From Streptomyces alfalfae (lineage in GTDB: Bacteria > Actinomycetota > Actinomycetes > Streptomycetales > Streptomycetaceae): 64,000 nt of DNA. How positions within the stretch are numbered: the first letter of the stretch is position 1; each line of letters opens with the position of its first letter. Under the pieces are notes generated by a model. It had not been told where the DNA came from, made no database searches, and worked only from the letters and a program-made list of their open reading frames with translations. Where the stretch lies: the NCBI RefSeq assembly GCF_004127445.1, contig NZ_QEXM01000046.1:114183-178182 (forward strand). Reading direction: 5' to 3'. The position numbers were made by a program, and so were the translations under genes. This document shows positions 24,355-33,164 of this stretch, piece after piece.

Positions 24355-25731
24355 TCACGCCGCCGCCGTGTCGGGTATGGGGAGAGGGCGCTTCTCGATC
24401 GCGGCCGCCATCACCTCCGGGAAGAGGTCGGGCGTGCAGGCGAAGGCAGGCGCGCCCAGCGCGGCGAGCGCCGCGGCGTGCTCGCGGTCGTACGCCGGCG
24501 CCCCCTCGTCGGACAGCGCGAGCAGCGTCACGAACTGCACGCCGGACGCCTTCATCGCCGCGACCCGCTTCAGCATCTCGTCCCGGATGCCGCCTTCGTA
24601 GAGGTCGCTGATGAGGACGACGACGGTCTCGGCGGGGCGGCTGATCTGCGACTGGCAGTAGGCGAGGGCGCGGTTGATGTCGGTGCCGCCGCCCAGCTGC
24701 GTGCCGAACAGGACGTCCACCGGATCGTCGAGCTGCTCGGTCAGGTCGACGACGTTGGTGTCGAAGACGACGAGCCGCGTGTTGAGCGAGCGCATCGAAC
24801 CCAGCACCGCCCCGAACACCGACGCGTAGACCACGGACGCCGCCATCGAACCCGACTGGTCGATGCAGAGGATGACCTCCTTCTTCACGGACTGCGACGC
24901 CCGCCCGTACCCGATGAGCCGCTCGGGCACGACCGTCCGGTACTCCGGCAGGTAGTTCTTCAGGTTCGCCGCGATCGTGCGGTTCCAGTCGATGTCGTGG
25001 TGGCGCGGCCTGCTGACGCGCGCGCTGCGGTCGAGCGCGCCGGTGAGGGTGGCGCGGGTCCGCGTCGAGAGCCGCTTCTCCAGTTCCTCGACGACCTTGC
25101 GCACGACGGCACGCGCGGTCTCCTTGGTGGTCTCCGGCATGGCCTTGTTGAGCGAGAGCAGCGTGCCCACCAGGTGGACGTCCGCCTCGACGGCCTCCAG
25201 CATCTCCGGTTCCAGGAGCAGCGCGGAGAGACCGAGCCGGTCGATGGCGTCGCGCTGCATCACCTGGACGACGGACGAGGGGAAGTACGTCCGGATGTCC
25301 CCCAGCCACCGCGCCACGGCCGGCGCGGACCCGCCGAGCCCCGCGGTCCGCTCCCGCCCCTGCCTGCGGCCCTCCTTGTCGCCCGCTCCCCCGTACAGCG
25401 CCTGGAGCGCCGCGTCCATCGCGGCGTCCCGCCCCCCGAGCTCGCACCCGGTCCCGTCGGCCCCGCCGCCGCCGAGCACCATCCGCCACCGCCGCAACCG
25501 CTCGTCCCCCACGCCGCTCACTCCGGTCCCTTCCGCCGAGCTCACTCCGGCCCCTTCCGCCGAGCTGACTCCTCCGCTCCCTTCCGCCGGGTTCACTGCC
25601 CCCTCCGCCGAGCTCGCTCCGACCACGTCCGCTGGGCTCACTCCCACCGCTTCCGCTGAGCTCACTGCCGCCTCCGCTGTGCTCACTCCGGCCGCCTCCG
25701 CTGAGTCGCCACGTCCTGCCATGCCGGTCAC
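24355..25731 (-). CDS. VWA-domain protein of the MoxR/SWIM system
   Basis: 458 residues. A complete MIDAS metal site is visible: DQSGS (D291, S293, S295), T350 in GGGTDINRA and D376 in ISDLYEGG. The central helical region (about 80-280) starts DERLRRWRMVLGGGG. The first 75 residues are Ser/Ala/Glu/Gly/Val repeats encoded by degenerate 24-bp units (25510-25705). Start GTG 25729-25731 with GAGGAG nine bases upstream. VWA proteins typically act with MoxR ATPases (as RavA-ViaA, NorQ-NorD); here the ATPase is encoded in the same operon. The target is unknown. Confidence 0.93.
   Translation of the reverse strand: MTGMAGRGDSAEAAGVSTAEAAVSSAEAVGVSPADVVGASSAEGAVNPAEGSGGVSSAEGAGVSSAEGTGVSGVGDERLRRWRMVLGGGGADGTGCELGGRDAAMDAALQALYGGAGDKEGRRQGRERTAGLGGSAPAVARWLGDIRTYFPSSVVQVMQRDAIDRLGLSALLLEPEMLEAVEADVHLVGTLLSLNKAMPETTKETARAVVRKVVEELEKRLSTRTRATLTGALDRSARVSRPRHHDIDWNRTIAANLKNYLPEYRTVVPERLIGYGRASQSVKKEVILCIDQSGSMAASVVYASVFGAVLGSMRSLNTRLVVFDTNVVDLTEQLDDPVDVLFGTQLGGGTDINRALAYCQSQISRPAETVVVLISDLYEGGIRDEMLKRVAAMKASGVQFVTLLALSDEGAPAYDREHAAALAALGAPAFACTPDLFPEVMAAAIEKRPLPIPDTAAA
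25510..25705. repeat. Degenerate 24-bp repeats in the VWA gene 5' end
   Basis: About eight imperfect units of the type GCTCACTCCGGCCCCTTCCG; they encode the Val/Ser-Ser-Ala-Glu repeats at the VWA protein's N-terminus and are in frame. Confidence 0.75.
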
Positions 25732-25751
25732 ACCACCACGCTCCTCACCGG

Positions 25752-26210
25752 CTACCGCCGGGTCTCCTTCTGCCTGCCGGTCCTTGCTGCCGGTTTCACC
25801 GCTGGTGCCGCTTTCACCGCTGGTGCCGCTTTCACCGCTGGTGCCGCTTCTCGTCTCACCGCTCGCCTACCGCTGTGGGTGGGTCGGTGCTCGGGTTGGC
25901 GTGCGGAAGGCTGCCGGTGCCGCGCCAGTTGCCGTCGGCGCCTCGCCGCTCCGGCCGGCGGACTGCTGGCGCCGGACCGCCTGGGCGACGCGTTCGGCCC
26001 TCTGCCGGTGCCGCGCCGGCCGCCGCCGCGGGTGCCGCACGCTCCAGCCGACCGGCCAGCCGCCGCCAGTTGCTCGCCAGCACGGCCGACCGGCCAAGCG
26101 CTGCTGGTCCTCGCCACTCTGACCCGACCCTCGACCGGCCCCAGAAGACCCAGGTGGGTGTGGGCGCCGCTCACCGACCCGGCGACGACCGGCGTCACGC
26201 GGGTCACATC
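25752..26210 (-). CDS. Possible small ORF or gene remnant between DUF5682 and VWA genes
   Basis: A GTG overlaps the DUF5682 stop by four bases (GTGA) and opens a frame of about 152 codons ending 20 bases before the VWA start, spacing expected of a real operon gene. The first 19 codons all end in G or C. After that, third-position bias drops in this frame and improves in another reverse frame (reading ...VLASNWRRLAGRLERAAPAAAAG, 25856-26083), as if a frameshift had occurred. The C-terminal end has AAPAVK repeats from 18-bp units. I recognise no family. It could be a poorly conserved linker gene, a frameshifted gene, or a sequencing error. Confidence 0.3.
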   Translation of the reverse strand, partial: DVTRVTPVVAGSVSGAHTHLGLLGPVEGRVRVARTSSAWPVGRAGEQLAAAGRSAGACGTRGGGRRGTGRGPNASPRRSGASSPPAGAARRRRQLARHRQPSARQPEHRPTHSGRRAVRREAAPAVKAAPAVKAAPAVKPAARTGRQKETRR

Positions 26211-28624
26211 GCCGCCCCCGCCAGATCGGCATCCGCCCCCGCCAGGTGGGTGCCCGCCTCCACCGGGCCCGCGCTCGCCCCCGTCAGGCCCAGCAGCAAC
26301 CGCACCGTCGGCACCACGGCGTCCGCGCGCTCCGCGTCCAGGTCCCCGGCGAAGCCGGGTATACCGAGGCCGGTCACCGGGGGACCGGCCGTGGCGGGGC
26401 CTCGGCGGACCAGCTCGCCGAGGGTCCGCCGCACCCCCTGCTCGTACGCCGAGAACGTGCGCCGCAGCAGCGGCAGTACGTCGACGAAGGCGTCGTCCGA
26501 CACCCCGCTCAGCCATGCGTCCACCAGGCCCAGCAGCCTCTGGTCGTGGACGAGGAGCATGCCGCCCCCGGAGCCGCCGCCGACGAAGCCCTCGATCCAA
26601 GCCGCCCCTTCGGCCGGTTCGCTGCCCCGTGACAGCGCCAGGCCCATGAGGCGAGCGGCCTCCTCGTCCGCCAGTTCCCCGCTGTCCAGCAGCAGCCGCA
26701 CGCTTCGCCCCCGGACGACCCCGGCCACGGCGTCCCGCTGCGCCAGCAGCCGCAGCACGGACCACCACCGGCTGCGGACGTCCGGCACGCCCCCGGGCCC
26801 GGCCCCCGGCACGGCGCCCCCGGAACTTCCGGCACCCCCCGCCCCGAACTCCCCGAGCAGCCCCACCGCCTGATGCACGGCGTCGACATGGCCCCGCATC
26901 TCCAGCGCCGCGTCCGTGCCGAGCCCCGCGCACGCACCCGGCAGCCCCACGAAGACCCGCTCGGCCAGACCGAGGGCCACCTCCCCGAGCGCCGCCGTGT
27001 CCGTGCCCCGCACGTCCCCGTACCGCAGTGACCGCACCAGCGCGGGCAGCGCCTGCGCGAGGTGCCCGACGTCCGCGTCCAGCGCCGCGCGGTCGCCGAG
27101 GACCCTCATCACCACCGGCAGCGCGTCAGGCAGCTCCGCCAACAGGCACCGCTCGGCCAGTCCCGTGACGTCGGCCAGCGCCACCGTCCCGACCGCGTCG
27201 GCAGAGGCCTTGCTGGTGGCCGCGCCCAGCACCGTCGTGCCCCAAACGCCCGCCTCCGCGACCCGGACCGACAGCTCCGGCTCCCACCGCAGCCGCCAGG
27301 TCTCCCGGAATGTCCCCGTGCTCCCGCGAGAACGTGCCGGCTCCCCCCAGCCGACCCCGAGGAGCCGCAACCGGTGCAGCAGTGTGCTGCGCGCCGCGTC
27401 TGTCTCCTTGCGCAGGTCCAGCTCCAGCTCCCGGTCGAGCGCCTCCGGCTTGAGCCGCAGTCTGCGCTGCGACCGCGTGAGGTCACGCTGCAACGGCACC
27501 GCGGGCGCCGACTCGGGCACCTCGCCCAGGACATCGCCGACGACCAGCTTGTCGTGCACCAGGGCGAGCGGCACGTCCGAGCCCTCGCACATCACCGCCC
27601 GCACGGCGTCGGTCGTCTCGGTGAGTCCGGCCAGCGGCCTCCCCCGCATCGCGGCGAGCGTGTCGGCGAGCCGGACCGCCTCGATGACGTGCGCGGACGA
27701 GACGAGCCTGTCCTCGTCGCGCAGCAGCCCCGCGACCTTGGTCATCCAGCGCTCGACGGGCCGGTCCGGGGCGCTGAACAGGTGGCCGTACCACCCGGGG
27801 GACGCGATTCCCGCGCCGTACCCACTGGCGCGGGAGAGCCTTCGGTGGGTCCATGGCACCCACGTCATCTCGGCCTTCACCTTGGGCAGTCCCTTGAGCA
27901 GCGCCCGGTCGGCGGCCACGGTGGCCCTCCGCCGCAGGGCGGGCACATGCCAGGCCCCGCACACCACGGCCACGCGCCCCGCCCCGAACTCCCGTACGGC
28001 AGCCCGCGTCTGGAGCCGCATATACGCCTCGCGGACGAGGTCACGGTCGTGCCCGCCGTCCCCGTAGGTCTCGCGCAGGGCCTCCATGGCATCACCCAGC
28101 GCCTCGAACGGCGCCAACACGTCGCCCCCCGTCGCGCGGTGCTCGACCACGTCCTCCCACCACCGCTCGGGGTCGTCGTACCCGGCGGTCTCGGCGAGCA
28201 CGGCCAGCGGATCGACGCGCACCGCCTCCTCCCCCGCAGGGGTTTCACCGCTCTCCTCGGACCCGGTCGGCTCGTCCGTCCGCGCCAGCGAGTGCGCGGC
28301 CGGCAGGTCGATGAAGCGGACCGGCACGCCCCGCCCGACGGCCCACCGGATGGCCACCCACTCCGGGGAGAACTCGGCGAGCGGCCAGAACGCCGAGCGG
28401 CCCGGCTCGTCCACCACGTGCGCGAGCAGCGCGACCGGCGGCCGCATCCCCTCGTCGGCGGCGAGTCCGACCAGCGGGTCGGCCTCCGGCGGCCCCTCGA
28501 CGAGCACGGCGTCCGGCAGCACCGCGTCGAGCGCGGCCCGCACGGCCCTCGCCGACCCCGGCCCGTGGTGCCGCACCCCGAGCAGCAGCGCCCCGGCCTC
28601 CGCCCCCTCCCCCGTCCTGGTCAT
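26204..28624 (-). CDS. DUF5682 protein with TIKI/EreA-like N-terminal domain
   Basis: 806 residues from ATG 28622-28624, overlapping the MoxR stop by four bases (ATGA). The N-terminal region has two GxxH motifs, GVRH (16-19) and GAWH (223-226), plus LVEGPPEAD (E43). This is the spacing of the TIKI/TraB/EreA/ChaN superfamily of putative metal-dependent hydrolases. The C-terminal 500 residues are helical and Leu/Ala-rich without a motif I can name. The whole matches the DUF5682 family, which accompanies MoxR, VWA, SWIM and DUF5691 genes in actinobacteria. The catalytic reading is inference. Confidence 0.88.
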   Translation of the reverse strand: MTRTGEGAEAGALLLGVRHHGPGSARAVRAALDAVLPDAVLVEGPPEADPLVGLAADEGMRPPVALLAHVVDEPGRSAFWPLAEFSPEWVAIRWAVGRGVPVRFIDLPAAHSLARTDEPTGSEESGETPAGEEAVRVDPLAVLAETAGYDDPERWWEDVVEHRATGGDVLAPFEALGDAMEALRETYGDGGHDRDLVREAYMRLQTRAAVREFGAGRVAVVCGAWHVPALRRRATVAADRALLKGLPKVKAEMTWVPWTHRRLSRASGYGAGIASPGWYGHLFSAPDRPVERWMTKVAGLLRDEDRLVSSAHVIEAVRLADTLAAMRGRPLAGLTETTDAVRAVMCEGSDVPLALVHDKLVVGDVLGEVPESAPAVPLQRDLTRSQRRLRLKPEALDRELELDLRKETDAARSTLLHRLRLLGVGWGEPARSRGSTGTFRETWRLRWEPELSVRVAEAGVWGTTVLGAATSKASADAVGTVALADVTGLAERCLLAELPDALPVVMRVLGDRAALDADVGHLAQALPALVRSLRYGDVRGTDTAALGEVALGLAERVFVGLPGACAGLGTDAALEMRGHVDAVHQAVGLLGEFGAGGAGSSGGAVPGAGPGGVPDVRSRWWSVLRLLAQRDAVAGVVRGRSVRLLLDSGELADEEAARLMGLALSRGSEPAEGAAWIEGFVGGGSGGGMLLVHDQRLLGLVDAWLSGVSDDAFVDVLPLLRRTFSAYEQGVRRTLGELVRRGPATAGPPVTGLGIPGFAGDLDAERADAVVPTVRLLLGLTGASAGPVEAGTHLAGADADLAGAAM

Positions 28625-29745
28625 ACGCTCACCTCGCGGCAGGCGCGGTAGAAGTCCTTCCAGCCGTCGCGCTCGCGCACGACCGCCTCCAGATACTCCT
28701 GCCAGATCACCCGGTCCGCCGCCGGATCGCGGACGACGGCGCCGAGGATGCCGGCCGCGACGTCGCCGGGGCGCAGGACACCGTCCCCGAAGTGGGCGGC
28801 CAGAGCGAGGCCGTTGGTGACGACGGAGATCGCCTCGGCGGTCGACAGCGTGCCGCTGGGCGACTTCACCTTCGTACGCCCGTCGGCCGTCACGCCGTCG
28901 CGCAGCTCGCGGAAGACGGTGACGACACGCCGTATCTCGTCGATGCCCTCGGGGCCCGTGGGCAGGTCGAGCGAGCGCCCGAGCTGGTCGACACGGCGCG
29001 AGACGATGTCGACCTCGGCGTCGGCACTGGCCGGCAGCGGCAGGACGACCGTGTTGAAGCGGCGGCGCAGGGCGCTCGACAGGTCGTTGACCCCGCGGTC
29101 GCGGTCGTTGGCCGTGGCGATGAGGTTGAACCCCCGTACCGCCTGGACCTCTTCGCCCAGCTCCGGGATGGGCAGGGTCTTCTCGGACAGGATCGTGATC
29201 AGCGTGTCCTGCACATCGGCCGGGATGCGGGTCAGCTCCTCGACGCGTGCCGTCATGCCGTCGGACATGGCACGCATGACGGGGCTGGGCACGAGCGCGT
29301 CGCGGCTGGGGCCGTGGGCGAGGAGCTGCGCGTAGTTCCACCCGTACCGGATGGCTTCCTCCGGTGTGCCCGCCGTGCCCTGCACGAGCAGCGTCGAGTC
29401 ACCGCTGACCGCCGCTGCCAGGTGCTCCGACACCCAGGTCTTGGCGGTGCCGGGCACGCCGAGCAGGAGCAGGGCGCGGTCGGTCGCGAGCGTGGTGACG
29501 GCGACCTCGACGATGCGGCGGGGGCCCACGTACTTCGGCGTGATCACCGTGCCGTCGGGCAGCGTGCCGCCGAGCAGATACGTCGCGACGGCCCACGGCG
29601 ACAGCTTCCACCGCTGCGGGCGCGGCCGGTCGTCCTGCGCGGCCAGCGCAGCCAGTTCGGCGGCGAACGCGTGCTCGGCGTGGGGCCGCAGGGCCTCGGC
29701 CCGATTCGCGGTCGCGGACGTCGTCGAGTCGACGGATACGGACAT
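28621..29745 (-). CDS. MoxR-family AAA+ ATPase
   Basis: 374 residues from ATG 29743-29745 behind GGAGG. AAA+ motifs: Walker A GVPGTAKT (96-103), the MoxR-type segment VEELTRIPADVQDTLITILSEK, sensor-1 NLIATANDRDRG and the arginine-finger helix SSALRRRF (223-230). MoxR ATPases remodel or load metal into partner proteins together with VWA adaptors, and a VWA gene lies downstream in this operon. First gene of the left operon, divergent from the SWIM gene. Its promoter carries the TTGTCAGTG element of DNA-damage promoters with a weak -10 (CACGGT). Confidence 0.95.
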   Translation of the reverse strand: MSVSVDSTTSATANRAEALRPHAEHAFAAELAALAAQDDRPRPQRWKLSPWAVATYLLGGTLPDGTVITPKYVGPRRIVEVAVTTLATDRALLLLGVPGTAKTWVSEHLAAAVSGDSTLLVQGTAGTPEEAIRYGWNYAQLLAHGPSRDALVPSPVMRAMSDGMTARVEELTRIPADVQDTLITILSEKTLPIPELGEEVQAVRGFNLIATANDRDRGVNDLSSALRRRFNTVVLPLPASADAEVDIVSRRVDQLGRSLDLPTGPEGIDEIRRVVTVFRELRDGVTADGRTKVKSPSGTLSTAEAISVVTNGLALAAHFGDGVLRPGDVAAGILGAVVRDPAADRVIWQEYLEAVVRERDGWKDFYRACREVSV

Positions 29746-29797
29746 GGAGCGATCCCCCTCCAGCTCGTCCGGGCTCGTGTGGCCCGGATGTGGTTCC

Positions 29798-29892
29798 ACC
29801 GTGCACCACGCCACTGACAATCGACCCTTGCACGCCTCTGACCTGCTGGAACGTACACGGCAAGGTCGATTGTCAGTGGTGGGCCCTACCTT
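29798..29892. promoter_or_regulatory. Divergent DNA-damage-type promoters in a long inverted repeat
   Basis: Arms 29811-29831 and 29860-29879 are reverse complements over 20 bases except one extra C. Rightward: TTGTCAGTG (29870-29878), exactly eight bases, then TACCTT (29887-29892). This is a perfect fit to TTGTCRGTG-N8-TANNNT, the RecA-NDp/PafBC promoter of actinobacteria. Leftward: TTGTCAGTG (29820-29812), eight bases, then CACGGT, which matches the -10 at two of three fixed positions. The rightward -10 ends six bases before the SWIM ATG, so that transcript is probably leaderless. Confidence 0.85.
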
Positions 29893-29898
29893 CGAGAC

Positions 29899-31245
29899 AT
29901 GACTCAGCAGGGGGTGCGCTGGACGGCGGATCAGGTGCTGGCACTGGCGCCTGACGCCCCGTCACGCAAGGCGGGGAGCAAACTCGGTGTGGCCGGCCCG
30001 TGGTCGGAGGCGGGCAGTTCGAGCGAGGGGACGGTGTGGGGGCTGTGCAAGGGCAGTGGCAGCAAGCCGTATCAGACGATCGTGGACATCGCGGACTCGG
30101 CGGGTCCGGCGTACAAGTGCAGTTGTCCGAGCCGGAAGTTCCCGTGCAAGCACGCGCTGGGGCTGTTGCTGCTCTGGGCCGGCGCGGACGGCACCGTGCC
30201 GGACGGCGAGCCGCCGGCCTGGGCCGGGGAGTGGCTGGCCGGCCGCCGCAAGAGAGCTGAGGACAAGCGGAGTCCGTCCCTGTCCACCGCGGCTCCGGCC
30301 GACCCCGAGGCCGCGCGCAGGAGAGCGGAGAAGCGGGCCGAGCGGATCACCGCGGGGGTGACGGAGCTGGAGCAGCGCCTCGGTGACCTGCTGCGCGGGG
30401 GCACGGCCGCGGCGGAGCAGGCGGGGTACGGCATGTGGGAGGAGACCGCGGCCCGCATGGTCGACGCCCAGGCGCCCGGCCTCGCGGCGCGAGTAAGGGA
30501 GTTGGGGGCCATCCCGGCCTCGGGGCCCGGCTGGCCCGTGCGCCTGCTGGAGGAGTGCGCGCTGCTCCATCTCCTCGTCCGAGGCTGGCTGCACCGCGAC
30601 GGGCTCCCGGACGGCCTCGCCGCCACGGTCAGATCCCGCGTCGGGCTGCCCGCACAGCCCGAGGGACCACCGCTGCGGGACGACTGGCTGGTCCTCGCGC
30701 AGTACGACACATGGGACGGCAAGCTCACCACGCGCCGCATATGGCTGTACGGGACGGAATCCGGCCGCATGGCGCTCCTGCTCTCCTACGGGGCGGCGGG
30801 CCGAGCCCCCGCTCTCTCGCTGCCCGTGGGTCTGCTGCTCGACGCCGAGCTGACCGGGTACGCGGGGGCGCGGCAGCTCCGGGCGGAGCTGGGCGAACAG
30901 TTCACGGCCCCGGCCCCCACCGCTCGGCGGCCACCGGGCGTGCGCACGGACGAGGCCGCCGCCCGGTACGGCGAGGCGCTTCGCGACGACCCCTGGCTGG
31001 AGACGTGCCCGGTCACGCTCTCCGCGGTGATACCGGCCCGGGCCGGCGAAGCGTGGCAGCTGGCGGACGCCGACGGCGCCTCGGCGCTGCCCGTGGCACC
31101 GGGAGCGGCGGGAGCCGGCCTCTGGCGCATGGTCGCCCTGTCCGGCGGCGCCCCGCTGACGGTGTTCGGCGAGTGCGGCCACCGGGGCTTCACCCCCTTG
31201 GCCGCTTGGCCGCGGGGTGCGGGAGAGGCGGTGCCGCTGTGCTGA
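29899..31245 (+). CDS. SWIM zinc-finger protein
   Basis: 448 residues. The SWIM finger is near the N-terminus: C74-x-C76-x6-C83-x-H85 (KCSCPSRKFPCKHALGLLLL), expected to bind Zn and then DNA or protein. The rest is helical with no other motif I can name. No Shine-Dalgarno precedes the ATG, consistent with a leaderless message from the promoter ending at 29892. It overlaps or abuts the DUF5691 gene. SWIM proteins in eukaryotes (Sws1/Shu2) act in recombination repair, which agrees with the damage-type promoter, but equivalence is inference. Confidence 0.93.
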   Translation: MTQQGVRWTADQVLALAPDAPSRKAGSKLGVAGPWSEAGSSSEGTVWGLCKGSGSKPYQTIVDIADSAGPAYKCSCPSRKFPCKHALGLLLLWAGADGTVPDGEPPAWAGEWLAGRRKRAEDKRSPSLSTAAPADPEAARRRAEKRAERITAGVTELEQRLGDLLRGGTAAAEQAGYGMWEETAARMVDAQAPGLAARVRELGAIPASGPGWPVRLLEECALLHLLVRGWLHRDGLPDGLAATVRSRVGLPAQPEGPPLRDDWLVLAQYDTWDGKLTTRRIWLYGTESGRMALLLSYGAAGRAPALSLPVGLLLDAELTGYAGARQLRAELGEQFTAPAPTARRPPGVRTDEAAARYGEALRDDPWLETCPVTLSAVIPARAGEAWQLADADGASALPVAPGAAGAGLWRMVALSGGAPLTVFGECGHRGFTPLAAWPRGAGEAVPLC

Positions 31246-31370
31246 CAGGCGTACGCGAGGCGGGGCAGGCACCACGGCGGACGCCCCTGGAGGGACGGAC
31301 AACGCAGGAGCAGCGGACGTCCCAGAAGCAACGGACATCCCAAAAGGCGCGGACCTTCCAGGAGGAGCAC

Positions 31371-33164
31371 ATGCCCGGCACACCTTCGCAGGACGAGAAC
31401 CCGTCCGCCGGCACCTCGCCCGCCGGTACCTCGCGAGGCGGTACCTCGGGAGGCGCGGGCTCGCGGGGCGTGGCTCAGCGAGGCGGGGCTCAGCGGACCG
31501 AGGAGCCGCAGCCCGGGACACCGGGGGGCGAGCTCTCTCGGGCCGGAACCCCGCAGGCCAGGGCCCCCCAGGCGGCCTGGGACGAGCTGGTCACGACGGC
31601 CCTGCTCGGCACCGACCGCCGCGCGCTGCCCGACGCTCTCCTCGGGTCCGGCAAGGAGGCGCCGGTCGCCCTTCTCGACGCGGCGGCGGAGCAGACCGTG
31701 CGCCGCAGGGCAGGACTGCGCCCGGCGGCGGCCGTCGCCCTGCCCGAGCCCGCCGCCGGCGACCCCAGACCACCAGTGCCTCCCGCGGCCAGGCGCAGAC
31801 TGGCGACACTGCTCACCGACCAGCCGGGCACGGGCGGCGGCGGCCGGCGGGGCGCGGCGCCCGACCTGATGGAGCTGCTGCCCCAGTGGCTGGCACTGGC
31901 CAACGCCCGGGGGTACGGAGCGCCGCCGGAGCTGCTGCCCGCCCTGCTGAACGCCGCGCGTGGCCGCACGGACCTGCGTCCGCAGGCCCTCACCTTCGCG
32001 GGCCCCAGGGCCCTGTGGCTGGCCCGTCTCAATCCGGACTGGAAGTTCGCCCTGCGTTCCGCGCCCGGGGGCGGCATGGCCCTGCCGCCCCCGGAGGAGA
32101 CGGCGAAGGTCAGACAGCTCTGGGAGGAGGGCCTCTTCGCCGAGCGGGTCGCGCTCCTCACCGCGCTCCGCGCGCACGACGCCGAGGCCGCCCGCGAGCT
32201 GCTCGTGACGACGTGGGCGACGGAACGCGCCGAGGACCGCCTGATGTTCCTCGACTCGCTGCGGACCGGTCTGTCCGCCGCTGACGAGCCGTTCCTGGAG
32301 CAGGCCCTCACCGACCGCAGCCGCAACGTCCGCTCCACGGCCGCCGAGCTGCTCTCGGCGCTCCCCGAGTCGGCGCTGGCCGGACGGATGGCGTCCCGCG
32401 CCGCCTCGTACGTGGCGGTGGACCATGTGGCGAGCGTCCCGACCCTCATGGTCGAGGCGCCCCACGCGTGCGACGCGGGCATGGAGCGCGACGGCGTCGT
32501 CCCCAAGCCGCCCACCGGCAGGGGTGAGCGCTCCTGGTGGCTCGGGCAACTGGTGGAGGCGGCTCCGCTCACGGCCTGGCCGGCCCGGCTCGGCAACCGC
32601 ACGCCCGCCGAGATCGTGGCGCTCCCGGTGGCCGACGGCTGGCGGGACGAACTGCACGCCGCCTGGTGCCGTGCCGCCGTACGCCAGCGGGACGCGGTCT
32701 GGTCGAGAGCGCTGCTCGGCGCGCCCGCGTCCCCCGACGCGGCGGGCCCCGGAGCCGTGTCGCTCGCCGAGCGGTCCAAGCTGCTCGCCGCGCTTCCGGC
32801 CGACGAGCGGTCGGAGTGGGTGGCGGGGTTCGTCGCGGCGCACGGCCTGTCCGAGGCCTTCCAGCTGCTCGCCGTCTGCGCGGTCCCCTGGACCGGACCG
32901 CTGGGCCAGGCGGTCGTGGACGCCCTGAACATCGCACGTGACGCGGGCAGCTACCCCTGGAGCTTCAGCGGCGTCATGGGCCTGGCGGAGCGCTGCCTCG
33001 ATCCCTCGGAGGCCGTCCGCCTCGAAGCGCTCACCGCGATACCCGACGAACCGGAGAACGCCTCGCCCGGCGCGGGCGGCTACTGGGCGGAGGCGTTCCA
33101 ACGCCTGGTCACGACATTGCGGCTGCGCGCGGCGATACGGGACGAGCTACCGCCGCCGACCTAG
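31371..33164 (+). CDS. DUF5691 HEAT-like protein
   Basis: 597 residues from ATG 31371, chosen because AGGAGG lies five bases upstream. An in-frame GTG at 31239, overlapping the SWIM stop and preceded by GAGAGG, would add 44 low-complexity residues. Residues 1-65 are Gly/Ser/Thr/Gln-rich; the conserved part begins WDELVTTALLGTDRR. A HEAT-like repeat is visible (FLEQALTDRSRNVRSTAAELLSALPES). HEAT scaffolds bind proteins or DNA. Second gene of the right operon of the SWIM/MoxR system; family DUF5691. Confidence 0.88.
   Translation: MPGTPSQDENPSAGTSPAGTSRGGTSGGAGSRGVAQRGGAQRTEEPQPGTPGGELSRAGTPQARAPQAAWDELVTTALLGTDRRALPDALLGSGKEAPVALLDAAAEQTVRRRAGLRPAAAVALPEPAAGDPRPPVPPAARRRLATLLTDQPGTGGGGRRGAAPDLMELLPQWLALANARGYGAPPELLPALLNAARGRTDLRPQALTFAGPRALWLARLNPDWKFALRSAPGGGMALPPPEETAKVRQLWEEGLFAERVALLTALRAHDAEAARELLVTTWATERAEDRLMFLDSLRTGLSAADEPFLEQALTDRSRNVRSTAAELLSALPESALAGRMASRAASYVAVDHVASVPTLMVEAPHACDAGMERDGVVPKPPTGRGERSWWLGQLVEAAPLTAWPARLGNRTPAEIVALPVADGWRDELHAAWCRAAVRQRDAVWSRALLGAPASPDAAGPGAVSLAERSKLLAALPADERSEWVAGFVAAHGLSEAFQLLAVCAVPWTGPLGQAVVDALNIARDAGSYPWSFSGVMGLAERCLDPSEAVRLEALTAIPDEPENASPGAGGYWAEAFQRLVTTLRLRAAIRDELPPPT

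Noticed and set aside
26204..29341. Extension of the DUF5682 frame into the MoxR gene (1045 residues)
   Set aside because: The upstream part is out of frame with the certain MoxR gene; the ATGA overlap at 28622 fits the real start.
30435..31370. Upstream extension of the DUF5691 frame
   Set aside because: The frame before 31239 is antisense-like shadow of the SWIM gene; only the GTG at 31239 is a real alternative start.
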